From contig CAYSLJ010000144.1 of NCBI GenBank assembly GCA_964431735.1, positions 1 to 17,655 of the forward strand: a stretch of 17,655 bases of DNA, read 5' to 3'. Shown here one piece after another: positions 1 through 5,884 of the stretch. Below the pieces are notes generated by a model, which saw only the letters and a program-made list of their open reading frames with translations, did no database searches and was not told the DNA's origin. Within the stretch, counting starts at the first letter, position 1; the number at the start of each line of letters is the position of its first letter. The stretch comes from CALARM01 sp964431735 (lineage in GTDB: Bacteria; Vulcanimicrobiota; SpSt-956; JAKJGF01). A program made the translations under genes and the position numbers.

Positions 1-72
1 CGCATTACGCATTACGCATCACGCATCACGCATCACGCATTACGCATTACGCATCACGCATCACGCATTACG
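1..72. repeat. Heptanucleotide tandem array, CGCATYA x10
   Basis: Ten consecutive 7-bp units, each CGCATTA or CGCATCA, run without interruption from the window edge to the CG at 71-72, so the array probably continues to the left. Only one position (T/C) varies between units. It is the longest of the CGC-type arrays here and lies just upstream of the rex regulatory region. The edge sequence ACGATTATA that follows also follows the array ending at 5748. Confidence 0.95.
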
Positions 73-95
73 ATTATATTCAACACAAAAAATAT

Positions 96-114
96 TCGAG
101 AAATTTTTCACGAT
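96..114. promoter_or_regulatory. Left arm of 19-bp inverted repeat; candidate Rex operator O1
   Basis: Positions 96-114 are the exact reverse complement of 151-169. The arm is itself an imperfect palindrome: TCGAGAAATTTTTCACGA (96-113) matches its own complement at 14 of 18 positions, giving the form TCGnGAAAnnTTTCnCGA. Rex operators are typically 18-bp palindromes with GTGAA or GTTAA half-sites, so autoregulation by Rex is a reasonable inference. The site lies directly upstream of the -35 hexamer. Confidence 0.65.
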
Positions 115-118
115 AGTA

Positions 119-147
119 TTGACATACCGATAAAAAGATAATATAAT
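119..147 (+). promoter_or_regulatory. Sigma-70/SigA promoter for rex and probably the hyd operon
   Basis: A perfect TTGACA (119-124) is separated by 17 bp from a perfect TATAAT (142-147). Transcription would start near 154, giving a leader of about 55 nt before rex. The promoter lies entirely in the 36-bp spacer of the inverted repeat (96-114 / 151-169), so a repressor on both arms would cover the region just upstream of -35 and the start point together. No other promoter this good is visible before hydS, so it may drive rex-hydC-hydB-hydA and possibly more. Confidence 0.85.
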
Positions 148-150
148 GAA

Positions 151-169
151 ATCGTGAAAAATTTCTCGA
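151..169. promoter_or_regulatory. Right arm of inverted repeat; candidate Rex operator O2 over the start point
   Basis: This is the perfect reverse complement of 96-114, with TCGTGAAAAATTTCTCGA at 152-169. It begins 3 bp after the -10 hexamer and covers the expected transcription start, the classic place for a repressor site. It shares its terminal TCGA with the next operator-like site. Confidence 0.65.
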
Positions 170-194
170 TAAAAAATTCACGATATATTCACGA
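166..194. promoter_or_regulatory. Additional operator-like sites O3 and a half-site
   Basis: TCGATAAAAAATTCACGA (166-183) fits the TCGnGAAAnnTTTCnCGA pattern with two mismatches and overlaps O2 by 4 bp. A further TTCACGA half-site lies at 188-194, 11 bp (one helical turn) from the half-site at 177-183. Together with O1 and O2 this suggests cooperative binding by the regulator. The AAAGGAGG ribosome binding site of rex follows immediately. Confidence 0.45.
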
Positions 195-208
195 AAGGAG
201 GAGTTTCT

Positions 209-850
209 ATGGAAGAAAACATTAAAGAAGTATCTCTGCCGACAATGAAAAGACTCCCCTATTATTATCAATATCTGAAAAGACTTCAGGCACAGGGGCG
301 GGAAGTCGTATCCTGCAGTAATCTGGCAGAAGGACTGAATGTTGATGCCACACAGGTCAGAAAGGATCTGTCCGTTACAGGCGTAAAAGGAAGTCCCAAG
401 ATAGGATATCCTGTATCATCAACCATTACTGCCATAGAAAAATTTATGAACTGGGATAATATGACCGATGCTTTTCTTGCCGGCGCCGGTAATATGGGTA
501 GAGCAATTCTTTCTTACGAAGGGTTTAAACAGTACGGATTAAAGATTGTAGCAGCTTTTGACATAGATGAAAAAAAGACAGGTAACGAAATTAACGGAAT
601 AAAAATATTACCTCTGGAGAAACTCAAATCCCTTGCACAGAGAATGCATATACACCTGGGAGTAATTACTGTGCCGGCAGAACAGGCACAGTCTGTGGCA
701 GACCTTATGGTATCGGGAGGCATAAAAGCCATATGGAACTTTGCCCCCATCAATCTGGAGCTGCCGGAATCCATTATAGTGCAGAATGAAAATCTTGCCT
801 GCGGTCTGGGCATACTCACGAGAGAAGTTAACAGAATTCAGTGGTCGTAA
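209..850 (+). CDS. rex: Redox-sensing transcriptional repressor Rex
   Basis: This 213-residue protein has the usual Rex length and architecture. An N-terminal winged-helix DNA-binding domain (about 10-75) includes the recognition region DATQVRKDLS (46-55). A Rossmann domain follows, with the dinucleotide loop AGAGNMGRA (91-99) and the acidic strand end AFDID (116-120) that normally selects NAD(H). The C-terminal helix (about 200-213) is the domain-swap helix of the dimer. In the family, Rex represses fermentation and hydrogenase genes when NADH/NAD+ is low and leaves DNA when NADH rises. The ATG at 209 is preceded by AAAGGAGG at 194-201. Position directly before hydC-hydB-hydA, and the palindromes at its own promoter, suggest local control plus autoregulation. 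Identity is near certain; the operator assignment is inference. Confidence 0.96.
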   Translation: MEENIKEVSLPTMKRLPYYYQYLKRLQAQGREVVSCSNLAEGLNVDATQVRKDLSVTGVKGSPKIGYPVSSTITAIEKFMNWDNMTDAFLAGAGNMGRAILSYEGFKQYGLKIVAAFDIDEKKTGNEINGIKILPLEKLKSLAQRMHIHLGVITVPAEQAQSVADLMVSGGIKAIWNFAPINLELPESIIVQNENLACGLGILTREVNRIQWS

Positions 851-851
851 A

Positions 852-875
852 GCGTAACGCGTGACGCGTGACGGG
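852..875. repeat. Heptamer array CGTRACG x3
   Basis: Units CGTAACG, CGTGACG, CGTGACG (853-873) end in GGG. The right edge, CGTGACGGGAATAAAAC, resembles the edges of the arrays at 8781 and 9673, and its complement CCCGTCACG opens the arrays near 5727 and 5818. The array starts 2 bp after the rex stop codon. Confidence 0.9.
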
Positions 876-964
876 AATAAAACCTTTGATTATCTGATTA
901 TGGCCGGGTCAATAGGAATAACAAGAAAATCTCCCTCTAAAAAATCCAGGGAACTGTGTAAAAA

Positions 965-1024
965 ATGTTAAAAACAATAAAATCCCCCTCTAAAAAATTT
1001 AAAAGAAGGTGTAAAAAATGGTAG
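965..1024 (+). other. Short leader ORF A upstream of hydC (19 codons)
   Basis: The frame from the ATG at 965 reads MLKTIKSPSKKFKRRCKKW and stops with TAG at 1022-1024. It is a decayed copy of the HydC N-terminus. It has a weak ribosome-binding sequence (AGGGAA) and the same GTGTAAAAA spacer as the real genes. Its stop overlaps the start region of ORF B, so translation could be passed on. There is no evidence that the peptide itself has a function. Confidence 0.3.
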
Positions 1025-1083
1025 AAGCAATAAAATCTCCTGCAAGAAAATTTGAATTTTTATATAACGAGGCAATTAGTTAA
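1018..1083 (+). other. Short leader ORF B upstream of hydC (21 codons)
   Basis: Starting at ATG 1018 it reads MVEAIKSPARKFE, almost identical to HydC residues 1-13 (MVETIKSPARKFE), then diverges for eight codons and stops with TAA at 1081-1083. The stop overlaps the AAAGGACGG ribosome-binding sequence of hydC, so a ribosome terminating here would be well placed to re-initiate at 1099. It could be a remnant or an accidental translational-coupling device. Confidence 0.35.
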
Positions 1084-1098
1084 AGGACGGTGTAAAAA

Positions 1099-1590
1099 AT
1101 GGTAGAAACTATAAAATCTCCTGCAAGAAAATTTGAAGTTCTCTGTAAAATACTGGACAGTTATTCAAGGGATCCTGCCAGACTCATCCCCATACTTCAG
1201 GCAGTTCAGGAAGAATATCGTTATCTTCCTGAAGAAGTAATGACTTATATAGCAACATCTCTTGATATTCCGCCTTCAAAGGTTTATGGTGTAGCCACAT
1301 TTTATTCCCATTTTGCTCTGGAACCAAAAGGTAAATACGTAATAAAACTGTGTGACGGTACTGCATGTCATGTAAAAAAATCCACATCCATACTCGAAGC
1401 ACTTTATAAAAAACTGGGAGTGGATGAGAAACATAGAACAACACCTGATATGCTGTTTACGGTAGAGACTGTATCCTGTCTGGGAGCGTGCGGACTTGCT
1501 CCCGTAGTGGTCATAAATGACGATGTACACGGACAGATGACTCCTGAAAAAACCATTTCAATCATAGACGAAATAATTAAAAATTCGTAA
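1099..1590 (+). CDS. hydC: NuoE-like [2Fe-2S] subunit of trimeric [FeFe] hydrogenase (HydC/HndA)
   Basis: This 163-residue thioredoxin-like ferredoxin has the usual NuoE length. A helical N-terminal part (about 10-75, with QEEYRYLPEE and KVYGVATFYSHF) is followed by a domain carrying the four cluster cysteines, C85, C90, C127 and C131, in the C-x4-C ... C-x3-C pattern. In NADH-linked complexes this subunit binds the flavin subunit and carries a [2Fe-2S] cluster. With hydB and hydA downstream it forms the HydABC/Hnd-type cytoplasmic hydrogenase rather than complex I, since no membrane Nuo genes are present. The ATG at 1099 is preceded by GGACGG and is the last of several copied start sites; it is chosen because only this frame continues into the full domain. 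Confidence 0.95.
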   Translation: MVETIKSPARKFEVLCKILDSYSRDPARLIPILQAVQEEYRYLPEEVMTYIATSLDIPPSKVYGVATFYSHFALEPKGKYVIKLCDGTACHVKKSTSILEALYKKLGVDEKHRTTPDMLFTVETVSCLGACGLAPVVVINDDVHGQMTPEKTISIIDEIIKNS

Positions 1591-1604
1591 TTATTATGAG
1601 GAGT

Positions 1605-1631
1605 GTAACGCGTTACGCGTTACCAGTCACG
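1605..1631. repeat. Short heptamer array between hydC and hydB
   Basis: GTAACGCGTTACGCGTTAC is followed by a degenerate unit and CAGTCACG. About three 7-bp units can be phased. The segment lies inside the operon, 14 bp after the hydC stop and just before the hydB ribosome binding site, so it is transcribed. GTAACGCGTTAC is a perfect 12-bp palindrome. Confidence 0.8.
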
Positions 1632-1654
1632 ATATTTATAAAGGAGTGTAAAAA

Positions 1655-3544
1655 ATGAATACACTTTTAGAAAAAATAGAACAAGATTACAGAAAAAAAT
1701 CGGAAAACATAAAGAAAAGGGTTATTGTATGTGCCGGTACAGGCTGTGTGGCAAACGGAGCGCTTAAAGTATATCAGGCTTTTATAGATAATCTGAAAAA
1801 GGAAAATCTTGATGTAATAACAGAACTTAAAGAAGAAAATGACGGAAAATCCATTCTCGTATCACACAGCGGATGTCAGGGCTTCTGTCAGATGGGCCCT
1901 CTGGTCACAATAGAACCGGAAGGTCTCTTTTACACCAGGGTAAAACCGGAACATGTACCGGACATAATAAACCATACTCTGAAAAACGGTGAGATTTTAG
2001 AAAATCTCCTCTATGAAGATCCTTCTACAGGGAAACACTGTAACAGGACTTCCGATATTCCTTTTTACAAAAGGCAGAACAGATTTGTCCTGAAGATGTG
2101 CGGACTCATTGATCCGGAAGATATACATGAATATATTGCAAACGGAGGTTATGAAGGTGCGAAAAAGGCATGGACTGAGATGTCTCCAGAAGCAATCTGT
2201 GAAGAGATACTTTACTCCGGACTGAGAGGCCGCGGAGGCGGAGGATTTCCTACAGGAAAAAAATGGAACCTCACAAGAGTGGAAGCAGGAGAAAAAAAAT
2301 ATGTTATCTGTAACGGTGACGAAGGAGATCCGGGAGCTTTTATGGACAGAAGCGTAATGGAAGGCAATCCTCACAGTGTAATAGAAGGTCTTATGATAGC
2401 AGCCCGCGCCACAGGCGCCGATGAAGCATATATTTATGTCAGAGCAGAATATCCTCTCGCAGTAAAAAGATTGAAAAAAGCCGTTTCTCAGGCTGAAGAG
2501 ATGGGAATTCTCGGAGAAAATATTTTCGGTACAGGTAAAAAACTTGCCTGTCATGTAATGGAAGGTGCAGGTGCCTTTGTATGCGGAGAAGAGACTGCTC
2601 TTATGGCTTCCATAGAAGGCAAGAGAGGTATGCCTTCACCCAAACCTCCTTTCCCTGCAAAAAAAGGGCTCCACGGTAAACCCACAGTCATAAACAATGT
2701 GGAAACACTTGCAACAGTGCCACTTATAATAAATAAAGGTTCCCGATTTTTCAGATCTCTCGGCACAGAAGGCTCTCCGGGAACAAAAACATTTGCTCTT
2801 ACAGGTCATGTGGCAAATACAGGTCTCATAGAAGTTCCTTTCGGTACAACTCTGAGGGAAATTGTCTATAACATAGGTGAAGGTGTTACAGATGACGAAG
2901 GACATATTACAGGTAAAGGTTTTAAAGCAGTACAGATAGGCGGCCCGTCGGGAGGATGTCTTACAGAAGAACATCTGGACCTTCCGATGGATTTTGACTC
3001 CCTTCTATCGATAGGCGCAATGGTAGGTTCCGGCGGTCTTGTAGTAATGAACAAAGAAACATGTATGGTCAGTGTGGCAAGGTTTTTCATGCAGTTTACT
3101 CAGAATGAATCGTGCGGCAAATGTGTTCTCTGCAGGGAAGGTACGAAGCAGATGCTTTCACTCCTTGATGACATAATAGAAGGAAGGGCTACGGGAAAAA
3201 CGCTGGAGCTACTTGAAGAACTTGCTCTGGTAGTAAAAAAAGGCTCTCTCTGCGGCCTGGGCAAAACTGCCCCCAATCCCGTATTGTCTACATTAAAATA
3301 TTTCCGCGCAGAATATGATGCCCATGTATTTCAAAAAAGGTGTCCTGCCGGGAGATGCAAGGCTTTATTGAAGGTTGAAATAGATCCTGATAAATGTAAA
3401 GGATGCGGACTCTGTGCAAAGAAATGCCCTGTCAACGCCATTTCAGGCACAATAAGAAAACCGTTCACGATAGACAGCAATCTGTGTATAAAATGCGGAG
3501 TCTGTGCACAGATATGCAAGTTCAAGGCAGTGAAAGGAATTTAG
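1655..3544 (+). CDS. hydB: NuoF-like NADH/flavin subunit of bifurcating hydrogenase (HydB/HndC)
   Basis: At 629 residues this is the long, hydrogenase-type NuoF. Domains in order: an N-terminal thioredoxin-like [2Fe-2S] domain with C26, C31, C74 and C78; the FMN/NADH-binding core (about 145-400) with GRGGGGFPTGKKW (192-204) and CNGDEGDPGAFMDR (219-232); an SLBB-type segment; the [4Fe-4S] site ESCGKCVLCREGTKQM (485-500; C487, C490, C493 and distal C533); and two C-terminal [4Fe-4S] ferredoxin motifs (C581/584/587/591 and C611/614/617/621). In Thermotoga-type HydABC this subunit oxidises or reduces NAD(H) and holds the flavin near the bifurcation point. AAAGGAG at 1640-1646 precedes the ATG at 1655. 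All cluster cysteines appear intact. Confidence 0.96.
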   Translation: MNTLLEKIEQDYRKKSENIKKRVIVCAGTGCVANGALKVYQAFIDNLKKENLDVITELKEENDGKSILVSHSGCQGFCQMGPLVTIEPEGLFYTRVKPEHVPDIINHTLKNGEILENLLYEDPSTGKHCNRTSDIPFYKRQNRFVLKMCGLIDPEDIHEYIANGGYEGAKKAWTEMSPEAICEEILYSGLRGRGGGGFPTGKKWNLTRVEAGEKKYVICNGDEGDPGAFMDRSVMEGNPHSVIEGLMIAARATGADEAYIYVRAEYPLAVKRLKKAVSQAEEMGILGENIFGTGKKLACHVMEGAGAFVCGEETALMASIEGKRGMPSPKPPFPAKKGLHGKPTVINNVETLATVPLIINKGSRFFRSLGTEGSPGTKTFALTGHVANTGLIEVPFGTTLREIVYNIGEGVTDDEGHITGKGFKAVQIGGPSGGCLTEEHLDLPMDFDSLLSIGAMVGSGGLVVMNKETCMVSVARFFMQFTQNESCGKCVLCREGTKQMLSLLDDIIEGRATGKTLELLEELALVVKKGSLCGLGKTAPNPVLSTLKYFRAEYDAHVFQKRCPAGRCKALLKVEIDPDKCKGCGLCAKKCPVNAISGTIRKPFTIDSNLCIKCGVCAQICKFKAVKGI

Positions 3545-3589
3545 GACGTGAAAAGTGAAAGATAAACATTACGTTGTACATATAATAAC

Positions 3590-3662
3590 CTGGTCACTGG
3601 TCACTGGTCACTGATAACTGGTCACTGGTAACCGGTCACTGGTCACTGATAACTGGTCACTG
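3590..3662. repeat. Heptamer array TGGTCAC-type, 10 units
   Basis: Exactly ten 7-bp units (3591-3660): TGGTCAC in six, TGATAAC in two, plus TGGTAAC and CGGTCAC. This differs from the CGCGTCA family in three bases but keeps the TCAC/TAAC core and the 7-bp period. It occupies the hydB-hydA gap; the rest of that gap (3545-3589 and 3663-3687) holds only the hydA ribosome binding site GGAGGTG (3671-3677). Confidence 0.95.
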
Positions 3663-3687
3663 AAAAATACGGAGGTGTAATAAAAAA

Positions 3688-5712
3688 ATGAAAAATTATA
3701 TAACAGTAGACGGAAAAGATATTCTCATAGAAGGAGAAAAAAATCTCCTTGAAGTCATAAGAAAAGCAGGTATAGATATACCTACATTCTGCTATCATTC
3801 GGAACTCAGCGTTTACGGAGCGTGCAGACTCTGTTTTGTACAGGTGGAAGGGAGAGGTATTGTGCCGTCATGCTCCACTCCTCCAGAAGGGGGAATGAAA
3901 ATTAAAACCTCTACGGAAGAAATAAGACAGATGAGAAGAGTAGCAGTAGAACTGCTTCTTGCAAATCATGAACAGTCATGCCCTACATGTGAAAAAAGTT
4001 CTTCCTGTCAGTTACAGAGCCTTGCCAGAAGACTCGGAGTGAACAAAGTAAGATTTAAATCTACTATGAAACATAAGGAAATAGACATGTCAAATCCTTC
4101 CATAGTAAGGGATGTGAATAAATGTATTCTCTGCGGTGACTGTGTAAGAATGTGTTCCGAGATACAGGGTATAGGAGCAATTGATTTTGCCCACAGAGGG
4201 AGTGAGGTAATGGTTCTGCCGGCTTTCGGCAAATCCCTGGGACAGGTGGAATGTGTTTACTGCGGTCAGTGTGCATCCGTATGTCCTACAGGAGCACTTA
4301 CGATAAAATCAGAAAAAAGGGAAGTCTGGAAAGCTCTCGATAACCCTTCGAAAAAAGTAGTGGCACAGATTGCCCCGGCAGTAAGGGTCGCTCTCGGAGA
4401 ATATTTCGGACTTGAAGCAGGGGTTATAACTACGGGACAGATAGCGGCAGCACTGAAACACATGGGATTTGCCCGTGTTTATGACACATCCTTTGCGGCA
4501 GACCTGACCGTAATAGAAGAATCTACCGAATTCATTAAAAGAGAAGAAAAAGGAGAAAAACTCCCCCAGTTTACTTCATGCTGTCCTGCATGGGTTAAAT
4601 TTGCAGAACAGTATTATCCCGAGCTGCTGACCAATCTATCCAGTTGCCGTTCTCCGCAGCAGATGTTCGGCTCCCTTGCGAAAGAAATTTTGCCTGACGA
4701 ACTGTCAGCAGAAAAAGAAAATATAGTAGTAGTATCTTTTATGCCATGCAGTGCAAAAAAATTTGAAGCAAGGAGAGAGGAATTTCAGAAGAACGGTATA
4801 AAAGATGTAGATTATGTTATTACGACACAGGAACTGGGACAGATGATAGAAGAATCCGGTCTGGATTTCAAATCTCTCCAGCCTGAATCACTTGATATGC
4901 CAATGGGATTTAAAACAGGCGCAGGAGTAATATTCGGAAATTCCGGCGGAGTAAGTGAAGCTGTGCTCCGTTATGTAGCGGAAAAACTGGGAGGAGTAAA
5001 GCTGGACAGGGTGGATTTTTATGAAGTCCGCGGTGAAGAAGGACTCAGGGAAGCAAATATAAAAATAGGAGATAAGACAGTAAAACTTGCAGTCATATCA
5101 GGTTTAAAAAATGCCAGAACCATTATAGGAAAAATAAAAGAAGGACTCTGTCATTATGATCTCATAGAGGTAATGGCATGTCCGGGAGGCTGTATAGGAG
5201 GAGCAGGCCAGCCTGTAAGCCGCGATATTCATGCAAAGAAGAAAAGAACAAAATCCATTTATGATGCGGATAAAATGCTGGAACTTCATAAATCACAGGA
5301 AAATCCATATATTAAAGAATGTTATGACAGGGTACTTGAAGAAGCAGGAAGCAGTAAAGCCCACAGTCTTCTTCATACATGTTATCACAGCCGTAAAAGG
5401 ATTGCAGAAGAATCCATTCCTCTCATTGCAGAGACAGAAAACACCATGGTAGAAGTAAAGGTATGTCTGGGCACAGGGTGTTATCTCAGAGGAGCACAGG
5501 ATTTAATCTATAAACTTGCCGGCTATATAGAAGACCATGATCTTTTAACAACTGTAGATTTAAAAGGAACCTTCTGTTTTGAATCCTGTGACAGAGGACC
5601 TGTTGTAAGTATCGGAGATACTGTCGTAGAACACTGCAGTTTCAAAGATGCATGCAGGGTAATGGAAGAAAAGTTAAAGAGTATGGCAGTGGCAGTGACC
5701 AGTGACCGGTGA
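3688..5712 (+). CDS. hydA: [FeFe] hydrogenase catalytic subunit HydA
   Basis: This 674-residue enzyme interconverts protons and H2. Domains in order: plant-type [2Fe-2S] (C35, C46, C49, C62); His-Cys3 [4Fe-4S] (H94, C98, C101, C107); two [4Fe-4S] ferredoxin motifs (C146/149/152/156 and C189/192/195/199); the H-cluster domain with L1 TSCCPAW (296-302), L2 MPCSAKK (352-358) and L3 MACPGGCIGGAGQP (496-509); and a C-terminal thioredoxin-like [2Fe-2S] domain (C593, C598, C630, C634). H-cluster ligands are C299, C354, C498 and C502; C298 is the proton-relay Cys, so the active site looks fully functional. The extra C-terminal cluster is typical of HydABC bifurcating enzymes. GGAGGTG precedes the ATG. 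The last residues and the stop codon are encoded by a heptamer repeat. Maturases HydE, HydF and HydG are not in this window. Confidence 0.97.
   Translation: MKNYITVDGKDILIEGEKNLLEVIRKAGIDIPTFCYHSELSVYGACRLCFVQVEGRGIVPSCSTPPEGGMKIKTSTEEIRQMRRVAVELLLANHEQSCPTCEKSSSCQLQSLARRLGVNKVRFKSTMKHKEIDMSNPSIVRDVNKCILCGDCVRMCSEIQGIGAIDFAHRGSEVMVLPAFGKSLGQVECVYCGQCASVCPTGALTIKSEKREVWKALDNPSKKVVAQIAPAVRVALGEYFGLEAGVITTGQIAAALKHMGFARVYDTSFAADLTVIEESTEFIKREEKGEKLPQFTSCCPAWVKFAEQYYPELLTNLSSCRSPQQMFGSLAKEILPDELSAEKENIVVVSFMPCSAKKFEARREEFQKNGIKDVDYVITTQELGQMIEESGLDFKSLQPESLDMPMGFKTGAGVIFGNSGGVSEAVLRYVAEKLGGVKLDRVDFYEVRGEEGLREANIKIGDKTVKLAVISGLKNARTIIGKIKEGLCHYDLIEVMACPGGCIGGAGQPVSRDIHAKKKRTKSIYDADKMLELHKSQENPYIKECYDRVLEEAGSSKAHSLLHTCYHSRKRIAEESIPLIAETENTMVEVKVCLGTGCYLRGAQDLIYKLAGYIEDHDLLTTVDLKGTFCFESCDRGPVVSIGDTVVEHCSFKDACRVMEEKLKSMAVAVTSDR
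5689..5712. repeat. Heptamer units running into the 3' end of hydA
   Basis: The run GGCAGTGACCAGTGACCGGTGA is phased as 7-bp AGTGACC-like units, the complement of the GGTCACT family seen at 3590. In the hydA frame it encodes the final residues VAVTSDR, and the last GGTGA supplies the TGA stop. The repeat has apparently replaced or extended the original C-terminus. Confidence 0.75.
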
Positions 5713-5723
5713 AGGGATACCTC

Positions 5724-5748
5724 ACCCGTCACGCGTGACGCGTCACGA
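5724..5748. repeat. Heptamer array CGTCACG/CGTGACG
   Basis: CCCGTCACGCGTGACGCGTCACG contains units in both orientations, so its core is palindromic. The left edge CCCGTCACG is the complement of the right edge of the arrays at 853, 8781 and 9673. The right edge ACGATTATA is shared with the first array of the window. Confidence 0.85.
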
Positions 5749-5756
5749 TTATAGTA

Positions 5757-5780
5757 GGGGCGACCCCCTGTGGTCGCCCG
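5757..5780. repeat. GGGCGACC...GGTCGCCC hairpin between two heptamer arrays
   Basis: GGGCGACC (5758-5765) pairs perfectly with GGTCGCCC (5772-5779) around the 6-nt loop CCCTGT. The same GGGGCGACC core starts the hairpin at 9060. There is no T-run after it, so it is not an intrinsic terminator. From memory, similar GTAGGGGCGACC segments are dispersed in unrelated bacterial genomes; I cannot verify that here. Confidence 0.75.
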
Positions 5781-5794
5781 GTACCGGTGAAAAC

Positions 5795-5850
5795 ACGCAT
5801 CACGCATCACGACCCACCCGTCACGCGTTACGCGTTACGCGTCACGCTTC
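5795..5850. repeat. Mixed heptamer array upstream of hydS
   Basis: Units in one continuous 7-bp phase are ACGCATC x2, ACGACCC, ACCCGTC, ACGCGTT x2 and ACGCGTC, with an incomplete last unit. CGCAT-type and CGCGT-type units are joined without losing register, which shows the two types belong to one family. The array ends about 35 bp before the hydS start codon. Confidence 0.9.
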
Positions 5851-5884
5851 ATACCACCCGAACAAAGAAGGGAGAAAAAAAACA

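Larger units (their letters stand above)
912..1137 (+). repeat. Tandem partial copies of the hydC translation start
   Basis: The first ~40-50 bp of hydC, with its GGTGTAAAAAATG start context, is present several times in tandem. Equivalent start positions are 912 (copy 0, start codon ATA, most decayed), 965 (copy A, ATG), 1018 (copy B, ATG) and 1099 (the gene). Spacings are 53, 53 and 81 bp. Copy B matches the gene at nearly every position for about 13 codons; copies A and 0 are progressively more diverged. Codons such as ATAAAATCTCCT and AGAAAATTTGAA are recognisable throughout. This looks like serial unequal duplication of a translation-initiation region with the old copies left in the leader. 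Confidence 0.85.

Noticed and set aside
1..72. CRISPR array
   Set aside because: The repeats are 7 bp and contiguous, with no unique spacers and no cas genes nearby.
80..271. Minus-strand 63-codon frame across the rex promoter
   Set aside because: It overlaps the promoter, the operators and the start of rex, has no convincing ribosome binding site and has low-complexity aromatic composition; it is a shadow of AT-rich DNA.
1997..2554. Minus-strand 185-codon frame inside hydB
   Set aside because: It lies wholly opposite a conserved cofactor-binding region of HydB and its translation shows no recognisable domain.
3474..3480. TTCACGA half-site in hydB (and another near 15837) as extra Rex sites
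   Set aside because: These are single half-sites inside coding sequence without the palindromic partner, so chance occurrence is likely.
5231..5452. Plus-strand 73-codon frame inside hydA
   Set aside because: It is an out-of-frame shadow within the conserved H-cluster and linker region, without a ribosome binding site or domain.
5758..5779. Transcription terminator between hydA and hydS
   Set aside because: The hairpin is strong but has no T-run on either side, and the same core recurs in a leader region at 9060.
5702..5884. N-terminal extension of hydS to an ATG at 5702
   Set aside because: The 61 extra codons are translated heptamer repeat and hairpin sequence (strings such as RVTRH). 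A good ribosome binding site and ATG lie at 5870-5887, directly before the ferredoxin domain.
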